The notes below the pieces were generated by a model. That model was not told the origin of the DNA, searched no databases, and was given only the letters and a program-made list of their open reading frames with translations. Positions 9,150-16,210 of a stretch of 46,536 nucleotides of DNA are shown here, one piece after another. The DNA lies in the NCBI GenBank assembly GCA_964518875.1, contig CAZFHI010000016.1:1-46536 (forward strand), read 5' to 3'. A program made the position numbers and the translations under genes. Position 1 is the first letter of the stretch; each line of letters starts with the position of its first letter. The DNA is from DTU024 sp964518875. GTDB lineage: Bacteria; Bacillota; Clostridia; Christensenellales; Aristaeellaceae.

Positions 9150-10550
9150 ATGCCTGGATATGCTAATTGGAAGCAGTTATACCAAGAAGAATATTTTCAG
9201 ATGCGGGAGGAGGGATTTGACCTGAAAGGCATTCCATCGCCTGAGGAAATGAAGTTTAATCTTCCGATACCTGTAAAGCTTGGAGAGCAAGTTAATGTGT
9301 TGGAAAACGAGCCGTTTTGGGAAAAGGCCTATTGGACGCTTTGGGATCGCTACCAAGCAGGTGTCTCACCGGAATATCCTTATGTGGAGCCAAATCAGCT
9401 GGAACAAATATTTGCAGAGGCGTCACCACTTCCTAAGCTGGGTGTACCGGTATGTGGCGAAACCTACCAACAGAGAATAGCTGGAGCTTTTAGGGGCAGG
9501 TGCGCAGCAGTTGTATTAGGCAAGCCTTTGGAAATGGGAATGAACCGAGAGGGAATAGAGCGCTATCTTCGTAGTGTGGATGCTTATCCGCTGAATGATT
9601 TTGTCCCAGCTAGGTCGGAGAAGCTAGATATGACACTGAGGGAGGATTGTATACCTAGCACCCGTGGTAATGTTCGCTTTGTTCAATCAGATGACGATAT
9701 TCACTATACCTTGCTTGCACTAAAACTTGTGGAAAGTAAAGGTCTTGAGTTCCGAACGGAGGACGTGGGATGGAACTGGTTGCAAAATATTCCGTACTAT
9801 TGGCTTTGGTGTGCTTCCCGGCAGGCTTATTATCATATGGTAAATCTAACGGAAAGTGAGAAAAGAACCGTGCAGATTGCTCGTATTCCTACCAGTTTAA
9901 ACCCTTGGCGCGAATGCATTGACGGGCAGATTCGGTGCGATTTGTGGGGATATATTCAGCCGGGTGAACCACGCCGGGCTGCGGAGTTGGCATATCGGGA
10001 CTGTTCATTCAATCTGGTAAAGAACGGTTGCTACGGTGGCATGTTTGTGGCGGGCTGTCTAGCGATGGCTCTGACAGAGCGGCCTACGGTGAAAAATATT
10101 CTGACTGGAGGACTTTCAGTAATTCCATCGCGTTCTCGTCTTGCTGAAGCAGTTAATAACGTTGTTATGTGGTATTATGAGGAAAAGGATTGGAGTGCTG
10201 TTTGTCGACGGATTGAAAAACTTTATGGCCATCTTCCATTTGCAGCCACTATCAACAACATGAGCATTGTCACACTGGCGTTGTTAGAAGGAGAGCTTGA
10301 TTATACCCGCACCATTACGACGGCGGTGATGTGCGGTCTCGATACAGATTGCAATGCTGGAACTGCAGGTAGTATAGTGGGTGCCGCTGTCGGTGCAGAT
10401 GAAATTGAGTCTCGCTGGACTGAGCCGCTTAACGATACGATTCGCTCTAGTGTATCTTGCTTCGGCACCTGTTCTATTTCTGGTATTGAGAATCGGATTT
10501 ATGCCATAAGGGAAAAATATTTGGATCATAATAGAAACCTGGGGGATTAA
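9150..10550 (+). CDS. ADP-ribosylglycohydrolase-family protein of the carbohydrate-locus type
   Basis: A 466-residue member of the ADP-ribosylglycohydrolase (ARH) fold. Metal-site motifs are present: QSDDDIHYTLLALKLVE (aligned with the usual DDT motif) and, near the C-terminus, GLDTDCNAGTAGSIVGAAVG with the conserved D-x-D-C-N. The N-terminal glycine-rich motif reads GAFRGRCAAVVLGKPLEMG, so the usual GDA triplet of classical ARHs is replaced, as in ARH paralogues found in carbohydrate gene clusters. The start is placed at ATG 9150 with GAGGG 6-10 nt upstream; a GTG at 9138 overlapping the previous stop is an alternative. As the last gene of a glycan operon it more likely cleaves a sugar glycoside or nucleoside-like compound than ADP-ribosylated protein, but that is inference. 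Confidence 0.88.
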   Translation: MPGYANWKQLYQEEYFQMREEGFDLKGIPSPEEMKFNLPIPVKLGEQVNVLENEPFWEKAYWTLWDRYQAGVSPEYPYVEPNQLEQIFAEASPLPKLGVPVCGETYQQRIAGAFRGRCAAVVLGKPLEMGMNREGIERYLRSVDAYPLNDFVPARSEKLDMTLREDCIPSTRGNVRFVQSDDDIHYTLLALKLVESKGLEFRTEDVGWNWLQNIPYYWLWCASRQAYYHMVNLTESEKRTVQIARIPTSLNPWRECIDGQIRCDLWGYIQPGEPRRAAELAYRDCSFNLVKNGCYGGMFVAGCLAMALTERPTVKNILTGGLSVIPSRSRLAEAVNNVVMWYYEEKDWSAVCRRIEKLYGHLPFAATINNMSIVTLALLEGELDYTRTITTAVMCGLDTDCNAGTAGSIVGAAVGADEIESRWTEPLNDTIRSSVSCFGTCSISGIENRIYAIREKYLDHNRNLGD

Positions 10551-10835
10551 GTAAAAAAGGCTTGCAAAAAGAGCGTAGATGACTTCTAATTATAGTTATA
10601 ACAAAATCAAAAAAGATATAAAGCTATGCTCTGTGAACAAGATATTGCAGCAATTGAAATGAATTGTCAACAGTACACCTGTAAAATATACATTAGAAAT
10701 CTTGAAGGAACAGAATCCGCTCTTTTGTTTAAAAGCAATCTCCAAATAAAAGATGAACGCTGTTATTTTTTTAATGGGAAAATACATATTTGCGATGTAA
10801 CAAGCAAATATATATAGCGATACACTTGTACGGAC

Positions 10836-11910
10836 AGGAATAAATCAAGATATTTGCTTTTTCTGTCATAGATATCGCTACAAATGCTGCGGGAGAAAAC
10901 ATACTGAAACTATTCCGCTGCAATACCATGTGGCGAGTATAACTCAAAGGGCTGCCGCATGGATAAAAAGACTGCTGCTTCATCAGCTTCCTATTAAAGC
11001 TATACATGATATTACCGGTATACACTGAGAAACAATACGAAACATTCTCTTGGATATGATTGGAACCAAGCTGAAACAGAACACTGAAGCTCTTTAAGCT
11101 TCTGGTTATGCACAAAAATATCTTGCCGTAGATAAGTTTGCCATTCATAAGTGGCATAACTACGCTAAATGTATAATGGATTTGGATATTGAAGAGGTAC
11201 TTTGAAGTGACAGCGGGTGCAATAAAGAATCTTTCAAAGTGTTTTTTGACGAGATAGAATTATAATTTTAATAAACATTAAAGCAACAACTATGGATATT
11301 AATGAGTCATACCATTTTTTGGTAAAAGAAGAGCTTTCCAATGTTCAAATTGTCTATGAAAGATATCATATGTAGGTACAGTGCGAAAAAGAAGTATTGA
11401 GTGCAGTGAGGCTTGAAGAAGTTAAGAAGCACAAAGTGCTATTGCAAGAGTTATCTAAGCAAGTCAAAGATGAATTACCTGAAAACAAACGAAAAATAAA
11501 AGCTAAAACCAGAGAAAAAAGTATAAATATAGTATAATTAAAAAGCTCCGCTGTATGTTATTACTCAACGGAGAAAACTTTTCCGAGCATCGAATGTATA
11601 ATTTGCAAAAGATATTAAATAATCATTCTGAATTTGTAGTTTGCTATGCTATGAAAGAGGAAATGATCGACTTGTTTCAACTGTCTGATTTTACTGAAGC
11701 AAGAAAAGTATTGCGTAATTGGTTCGTTGCCGCTAAAGGATCCAGAATTCCGGCAATGGTTCTTTTTGCTGAATTGAAGGAAAAATAAATTGACGACTTG
11801 GCAGCTCACACAATTTTATCCTATTTCTGCAGGCAAGTTGGAGGGCTTTAACAACAAAATAAAGATAGACAAACACTATGCTTATGGTTTTAGAAACGAT
11901 TTTTAGTTCT
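10836..11910 (+). pseudogene. Decayed ISL3-family transposase, copy 2
   Basis: The plus strand encodes pieces of a second ISL3-type transposase broken by several stop codons and shifts. A degraded cysteine region with YRYKCCGRKHTETI is at 10870-10915. YLAVDKFAIHKWHNYAKCIM, the first catalytic region, is near 11121-11180. MDINESYHFLV followed by a DRYHM-like ERYHM is at 11292-11372. A longer open stretch (11555-11788) carries YAMKEEM and a terminal helical part, and the C-terminal KLEGFNNKIK...YGFRN lies at 11836-11900. In-frame stops, for example near 11030, 11097 and 11205, show that it is dead. It belongs to a different ISL3 subgroup from copy 1. Confidence 0.87.
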
Positions 11911-12044
11911 TTCTGCTTGTCAGGTTTCTTTCCTTATCTCACAGGTTTCCGTGATGAACCTAAAAGAAACGTGATTCACCATATAAACACCGCCGTGAGG
12001 CGCGGTAGGGATATGTCCTTAGCTTCAAGAATGACTGTATTTTA

Positions 12045-12402
12045 GTCATTATATGGTAATTTTTCAACTGTAAGCGTTGAGTGCCCAACCATTTGATTAA
12101 TACTCCAACTGATATCAATATCTTTAGTGAGCGAAAAGGATAGTAACAACATTGTCGATACGTATAATTTCTTCCAGATGATGTGAAATATAAATAATGG
12201 CTATGCCTTGACGCTTTAAATCCTCAATTAAATTGAACAGAACTTCTACTTCAGTCTGAGACAATGAAGATGTTGGTTCATCCATTATCAAAATCTTAAG
12301 CTTTTTATGCATCATTGTTTTGGTAATTTCTAATACCTGCTATTGACCAACGCGAAGGTTGCGCATAATTTCGGATGGATCTACATTTGGCACTGTCAAC
12401 TT
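12045..12402 (-). pseudogene. Fragment of a CUT2 sugar ABC transporter ATPase (RbsA/MglA-like)
   Basis: The minus strand reads through NVDPSEIMRNLRVGQ, a stop, then QVLEITKTM, KILIMDEPTSSLS (Walker B), GIAIIYISHHLEEI (switch histidine region) and, after a frameshift, TKDIDIS...INQMVGHSTL. This is the second half of the first ATPase domain of an RbsA-type protein. The first Walker A part is gone: the fragment stops exactly at the inverted repeat of the IS256 element (12403), so the insertion probably cut the gene. The rest of the gene was not found on the other side of the element. Confidence 0.85.
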
Positions 12403-13585
12403 AAGTTCGCAACTTTGAACTCCACTACTTATTTTATGCTGCCTGGTTTAATAATGACCTGAGTGAGACCTCGCTCAGATATGCCTTGGTAACATATCAA
12501 TCTTCTGAATATTCTATCATGTATATTGTTACCAGCCGTATATAGTCTTCCTGGTTATTGATGATGCCTGCTAACCTGTTACGCCTGAAAATTTTTTGCT
12601 CAATCTCTCCAACATGTTGTTGGAGCTGACCTTTCTGAAATCGAGTGAAGTGAATGAAAGAAATGTCAGTGCGTCTTCAAGTCCTTCATCAAGTATTTCA
12701 ATTGCTTTAGGGTATTTGGAACTGTATTAATCTGCAAGTTCCTTTGCCCTTTGTCTTGCAATCTTTGGATCATCAGTCATTAATATGCTTTTGAGAATAC
12801 TTGCAAACCGCTCTTTGTCATTGTGATGTACATGTACAAGAATGTTCCTCTAGCTGCTTGTAGCTTTCCATTGATTCTTCCAGCACCAGCATTAGTTCAA
12901 TTGCAAGTGCTTCACGCTTGCCTTCATAGTTCATACCGCAACAGTCATGATTGCCATGCTCACCACTCTACCGGCGTAGTGTACCTTTTCATAAAGAGCA
13001 TCCACTCATAGCACAGGATATACACCTGAGGTAAGCGGACGATTATACACTCTTCTGCCTGTTCATTAAGACCCTTGATCATCTAGCTTAACTTATTTCG
13101 AGAGATACCTTCAATGCCCAGAATCTTGGCCAGTTTCTCTATTCTTCTTGTGGACGCTTCCTGCACATAAGCTTCTAGAATAACCTGAATCAGAGCAGCT
13201 TCGCTGCGTTTGTGGTTGGTCACGAAGAACGGTATATAACCGCTATTTCTAATCTTAGAAACCATGAGATACATAGCGCCTAACCTAGTATCAAAACGGC
13301 GCGGAAGAAAGCCGCGGCGGTAACTGATATGTGACTGACTTTGCTGATTTTTTCGTTCCAATTTTGTTTGACACTTCTGCTTCAATCATATGTTAGCATA
13401 ATCATTATAATATACTTAGCGTTGGATCAGGGGTGTCCATGAATTAGAATAGTATGCTTGTTAAATTTCCAGTATTCTTTGTTTGAGCCATTGGTATTTC
13501 CTCCTTGTGAATGATTTAGCAACATACATTGCAGCGAAGTTCTAGTGGCTTGTATATATCTGCCACTGGTCTAAGTTGCGAACTT
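12403..13585 (-). mobile_element. Decayed IS256-family insertion element with 13-bp inverted repeats
   Basis: The element is bounded by AAGTTCGCAACTT at 12403-12415 and its inverted copy AAGTTGCGAACTT at 13573-13585, giving a length of about 1.18 kb, close to the 1.3 kb usual for IS256. The enclosed transposase runs on the minus strand. The 13-bp ends are themselves near-palindromic. I see no clear 8-9 bp target duplication, so the flanks have diverged or one side has been rearranged. The left end touches the truncated rbsA fragment. Confidence 0.8.
12430..13487 (-). pseudogene. IS256-family (mutator-type) transposase, inactivated
   Basis: A likely original start ATG lies near 13487 with AAGGAGG upstream, but the frame stops after about 15 codons. 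The open piece 13083-13385 carries YRRGFLPRRFDTRLGAMYLM and VQEASTRRIEKLAKILGI, typical of the N-terminal part of IS256 transposases. Further pieces follow: YPKAIEILDEGLEDALTF, SSNNMLERL (the N-iER motif) and a C-terminal IRLVTIYMIEYSED. Several stops and frame changes separate them, so no active enzyme can be made. Confidence 0.85.
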
Positions 13586-13979
13586 TAGGGTATTCTATCG
13601 ACCACTGTGCTTGTACAGTATCAATGCTCTATAACGAACGTTTCGATTTCAGAATCCATAAAGGTTTAATAAAGTACGAGCTGAAATAAGTGAGATGTTT
13701 GAAAAACTCCCCCCTAGAGGGAAGCGGCAGATGACTTAATTAACTGTTTACAAGTATAGTTACACAAAACTATTGACACTACCAAAATGTAAACTAATGC
13801 ACCATAAATAAAAATATCGATGATGACAATATTGAATATTATCTAAGCATTTGCCATAAAAGTAGAAAAATATACGAATGCTGTTTTTTTCGTTTAATTG
13901 AGACGAAAAAGTGATGCGTAAAATTTTGCGTTGCAATTTTGCACTTGCTTTGATACGATATATTTGCGGAGGTGAGACG
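13586..13979. other. Stretch without a recognisable gene
   Basis: These 394 AT-rich bases between the IS256 end and the AlbA_2 scrap hold no frame that I recognise and no clear structural RNA. A ribosome binding site (GGAGGTG) at the right edge belongs to the broken gene that follows. Confidence 0.5.
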
Positions 13980-14090
13980 GTGAAATATAGAGAGACTTAT
14001 AATTTAGAATTTAAATCAAAATTATCAGATAGTTTTTAGAAAACTGTAAGCGCCTATGCAAATTATAATGATGGTAAAATTATATTGTTA
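13980..14090 (+). pseudogene. N-terminal scrap of an AlbA_2/Schlafen-type putative DNA-binding protein
   Basis: A GTG start at 13980 with GGAGGTG 5-11 nt upstream opens a frame reading ETYNLEFKSKLSDSF, then a stop, then KTVSAYANYNDGKIIL. This matches the beginning of AlbA_2-domain (Schlafen-like) proteins, where an E-x-K pair is followed by KtvsAfANt-x-GG. A TAG replaces what would be a leucine codon and the protein is cut off after about 35 residues, close to the left end of the IS200 element. The gene is therefore dead, probably from the insertion plus decay. Confidence 0.72.
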
Positions 14091-14214
14091 GCTTTAGCGA
14101 AAAATAACCACCAGCAGAACTGGTGAGGATGGAAAACTTTAGATACAAGATACCCCCTTTGATACAGTATGTATAGTTTGCTAACAGCAACAAATCAAAG
14201 GAGGTATGTCATTT

Positions 14215-14691
14215 ATGACAAATGACAAAGGTAGTTTATCACACACAAAATGGAATTGTAAATATCACATAGTATTTGCCCCAAAATATAGGAAACAAGA
14301 GATATGTGGAAAGATAAAGCAAAATATAGGTCAAATACTACGGAAACTTTGTGAAGCAAAAAACGTGGAGATAATAGGAGCGGAAGCATGCCAGGATCAT
14401 ATACATATGTTGGTAAGCATACCGCTGCATTTGATTGTATCACAGTTTATGGGATACCTAAAAGGAAAAAGTTCACTGATGATATTCGCTAGACATGCCA
14501 ATTTAAAGTACAAGTATGGAAACAGGCATTTTTGGTGCCGAGGATACTATGTGGATACAGTAGGAAGAAATAAAGAGAAGATTAAGGAATACATTCGCAA
14601 TAAATTACAAGACTACATAACATATGACCAATTATTATTCAAAGAATATATAGACCCGTTTACGGGCAGCAAGAATAATAAGGCAAGATAA
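14215..14691 (+). CDS. tnpA: IS200-type Y1 transposase TnpA
   Basis: A 158-residue HUH-superfamily transposase, the normal length for the family. The metal-binding H-x-H is in CQDHIHMLVSIP near residue 63, and the nucleophilic tyrosine lies in RGYYVDTVGRN near residue 122. Other family marks are KWNCKYHIVFAPKYRK near the start and KGKSSLMIF in the middle. The start at 14215 is chosen because AAAGGAGGT (14197-14205) lies 9 nt before it; an ATG at 14206 directly touches that signal and is unlikely. No stop or frameshift is seen, so unlike the other transposases here it may be active. Confidence 0.95.
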   Translation: MTNDKGSLSHTKWNCKYHIVFAPKYRKQEICGKIKQNIGQILRKLCEAKNVEIIGAEACQDHIHMLVSIPLHLIVSQFMGYLKGKSSLMIFARHANLKYKYGNRHFWCRGYYVDTVGRNKEKIKEYIRNKLQDYITYDQLLFKEYIDPFTGSKNNKAR

Positions 14692-14761
14692 AAGGCCGCT
14701 TTAGCGGCGGCCCGAGAAAAGAAATGCGGCTAGTACCATAGCCTTGAAGGCGCGGTGCATA

Positions 14762-14785
14762 CCACCGGCTTAGCCGATGGTTTTT
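14762..14785 (+). terminator. IS200 right-end hairpin, also a possible terminator
   Basis: CCACCGGC (14762-14769) pairs with GCCGATGG (14773-14780) with one mismatch and a TTA loop, followed by five T. It could be the transposition hairpin of the IS200 right end and at the same time end tnpA transcription. Confidence 0.55.
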
Positions 14786-14790
14786 ATTTG

Positions 14791-14812
14791 CGTTTAAACG
14801 CTTATATAAGCG
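14791..14812. repeat. Two abutting palindromes at the island boundary
   Basis: CGTTTAAACG (14791-14800) is a perfect 10-bp palindrome, and CGCTTATATAAGCG (14799-14812) a perfect 14-bp palindrome sharing two bases with it. The second contains the stop codon of the beta-helix gene. Loopless palindromes are poor terminators, so a protein-binding or insertion-target role is as likely. Function is not known. Confidence 0.5.
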
Positions 14813-16079
14813 AACCTTCAGGCACAGAACCTGTAAGTTCAATACGCTTTGAGTCTTTTCCCTTAGCTTCTATTGACGATATATGTAATTCGTGAACTTT
14901 TGCTCCTTTAAGCACCTCGACGCTGTTTAAATTATCGCCGTTAGTTTGCACCTTTCCGTTTACTTTTAAAGAAGCAATGTCCGCGCCGGGTTTAATTGAA
15001 ACGCCTACCGCCTTAAGAGTCATTTGAACGCCTTTTACAAGCGACGTGCCTTCGCCTCCATATGTAACAACATCGCCTTTAACGCTAAGTTTACCCATAG
15101 GCTTTGAAACTTGAATGCCTATTGAACCGTCCCCCGTTGTGGTGATAGATTCAAAGCTTGCGGATTTCATTTCGCCGTCGTACATGTTGAATCCGCGCGC
15201 TCCCGCTCCCTTTGTTAATATAGGAGCGTTTATAGAAAGATCTCCCATTTTCCCGAAGTTTACAAAGCCTATGCCGGAGTCGCCTTTTGACGTAAGCTTA
15301 GCGTTCGCTTCCCATTCAGACGCTTCTCCCCACAGGTCAAGCACCATATCGTTTGCGCCGTATGTGGTTATAGGACCGTTGTTTTCTACTTTTTTAACGA
15401 CAGCTCCAGACGACACAAAAACTCCGGCGCTTATTTTGTCAGGCGTGCCGGACAAAATTCCGCCGTCAGTAAATATATCGCTTGTTTCGATTAAGTCTGC
15501 CTTTAACAGACCGCCTGTGGCTTGCGGCTCTCTGTTTGCGTATCCTGCAACAAATACGCCTGAACCGCGGACAGGCTTTTTTCCCGTGCCTATTTTTATG
15601 CCGCTCAAATGCGCCGTAAAAACGGAGTCCGAGCTGCTTTGACGGTTCCACAGCGTGAAGCCTCCCTGCAAAACGTCTACTCCAAAACCATGCGGTTGCT
15701 CCGCGCGTCCGCGCACATCAGCTTCGCGCACGAATACTCCGTCAGCTTCAACATTTATTTTATTAAGCTTTTCTTTGGCTTCTATATAAATCTGTCCGAC
15801 GGTTTCTACGTTTTTCAAAGAAATCGTTCCGGCGTCATTAATTGAGGTATCGTTATAAACTGCCTGCTCGTAATCAAGAGTAATTATTTTTATGTTATTT
15901 AGAGTATTGTTGCGTGTAAGCCTTATGCCCTTAGCCTTAAACTCTATCGTTCCGCCGCTTAAAACAGCGCCTTCAGGAAGGGTAACGGACGGAGCGCCCG
16001 TAATTTTGCCTTCTATTTCTATATTTTTTTCATTTGAATTAACCGCGTCTAAAAGCTCCTGCGCACTGCGTACTTTCAT
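14802..16079 (-). CDS. Putative parallel beta-helix repeat protein
   Basis: A 425-residue protein of unknown function. After a short helical start (VRSAQELLDAVNSN) it consists of imperfect repeats of about 20-25 residues rich in Gly, Ser, Thr, Val and Ile, such as GTIEFKAKGIRL, GTISLKNVETVG and LSINAPILTKGAGARGFNMY, as expected for a right-handed beta-helix. No signal peptide or membrane segment is visible, so it seems to stay in the cytoplasm, which is unusual for such folds. The start is supported by GGGAG about 8 nt upstream. It is transcribed in the same direction as pckA but is separated from it by 131 nt with its own likely promoter. The stop codon lies next to the IS200 element, so loss of a former C-terminus is possible. 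Confidence 0.72.
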   Translation of the reverse strand: MKVRSAQELLDAVNSNEKNIEIEGKITGAPSVTLPEGAVLSGGTIEFKAKGIRLTRNNTLNNIKIITLDYEQAVYNDTSINDAGTISLKNVETVGQIYIEAKEKLNKINVEADGVFVREADVRGRAEQPHGFGVDVLQGGFTLWNRQSSSDSVFTAHLSGIKIGTGKKPVRGSGVFVAGYANREPQATGGLLKADLIETSDIFTDGGILSGTPDKISAGVFVSSGAVVKKVENNGPITTYGANDMVLDLWGEASEWEANAKLTSKGDSGIGFVNFGKMGDLSINAPILTKGAGARGFNMYDGEMKSASFESITTTGDGSIGIQVSKPMGKLSVKGDVVTYGGEGTSLVKGVQMTLKAVGVSIKPGADIASLKVNGKVQTNGDNLNSVEVLKGAKVHELHISSIEAKGKDSKRIELTGSVPEGSLI

Positions 16080-16122
16080 TATATCGCTCCCTTTTATTTA
16101 TTTGGTGTTTCGCACCTGTATA

Positions 16123-16131
16123 ATTATACCA
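16123..16131 (-). promoter_or_regulatory. Likely extended -10 promoter of the beta-helix gene
   Basis: On the minus strand TGG-TATAAT forms an extended -10 element 44 nt upstream of the ATG at 16079. No convincing -35 hexamer stands 17 nt further upstream, where a T-run lies, which is usual for extended -10 promoters. Confidence 0.45.
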
Positions 16132-16210
16132 CCCTGTAAAAAAAATAAAACGCTAAAAAGCTTCGCAATAAGACGATGCAATAAAACTACGCTAAAAACC
16201 GGCTGATATA

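Larger units (their letters stand above)
14105..14785 (+). mobile_element. IS200-type insertion sequence, apparently complete
   Basis: A roughly 0.7-kb element with a single tnpA and no tnpB. A left-end hairpin is visible (CACCAG 14109-14114, loop CAGAA, CTGGTG 14120-14125) and a right-end hairpin (14762-14780), as expected for single-strand-transposing IS200/IS605 elements, which have hairpins instead of inverted repeats. An additional stem GCCGC-TTTA-GCGGC (14695-14708) follows the tnpA stop. Exact cleavage sites cannot be fixed from one copy. It separates the foreign-looking left region from the native right region. Confidence 0.75.

Noticed and set aside
10626..10817. A 63-codon open frame upstream of the second ISL3 remnant
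   Set aside because: No ribosome binding site, no recognised similarity, and it lies in decayed DNA; a matching antisense frame covers the same bases.
10870..11215. In-frame TGA codons in the second ISL3 remnant as possible recoding
   Set aside because: TAA also interrupts the same frame, and frameshifts follow, so plain decay explains it; other genes use TGA as normal stops.
515..11910. A true composite transposon made of two identical ISL3 copies
   Set aside because: The two remnants differ in family sub-motifs and no common ends or target duplications were seen.
12823..13011. Plus-strand open frame with many cysteines and histidines
   Set aside because: It is the antisense shadow of the IS256 transposase remnant.
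15115..15642. Plus-strand proline- and serine-rich frame of 175 codons
   Set aside because: It is antisense to the beta-helix gene; its composition comes from the reversed codons of that gene.
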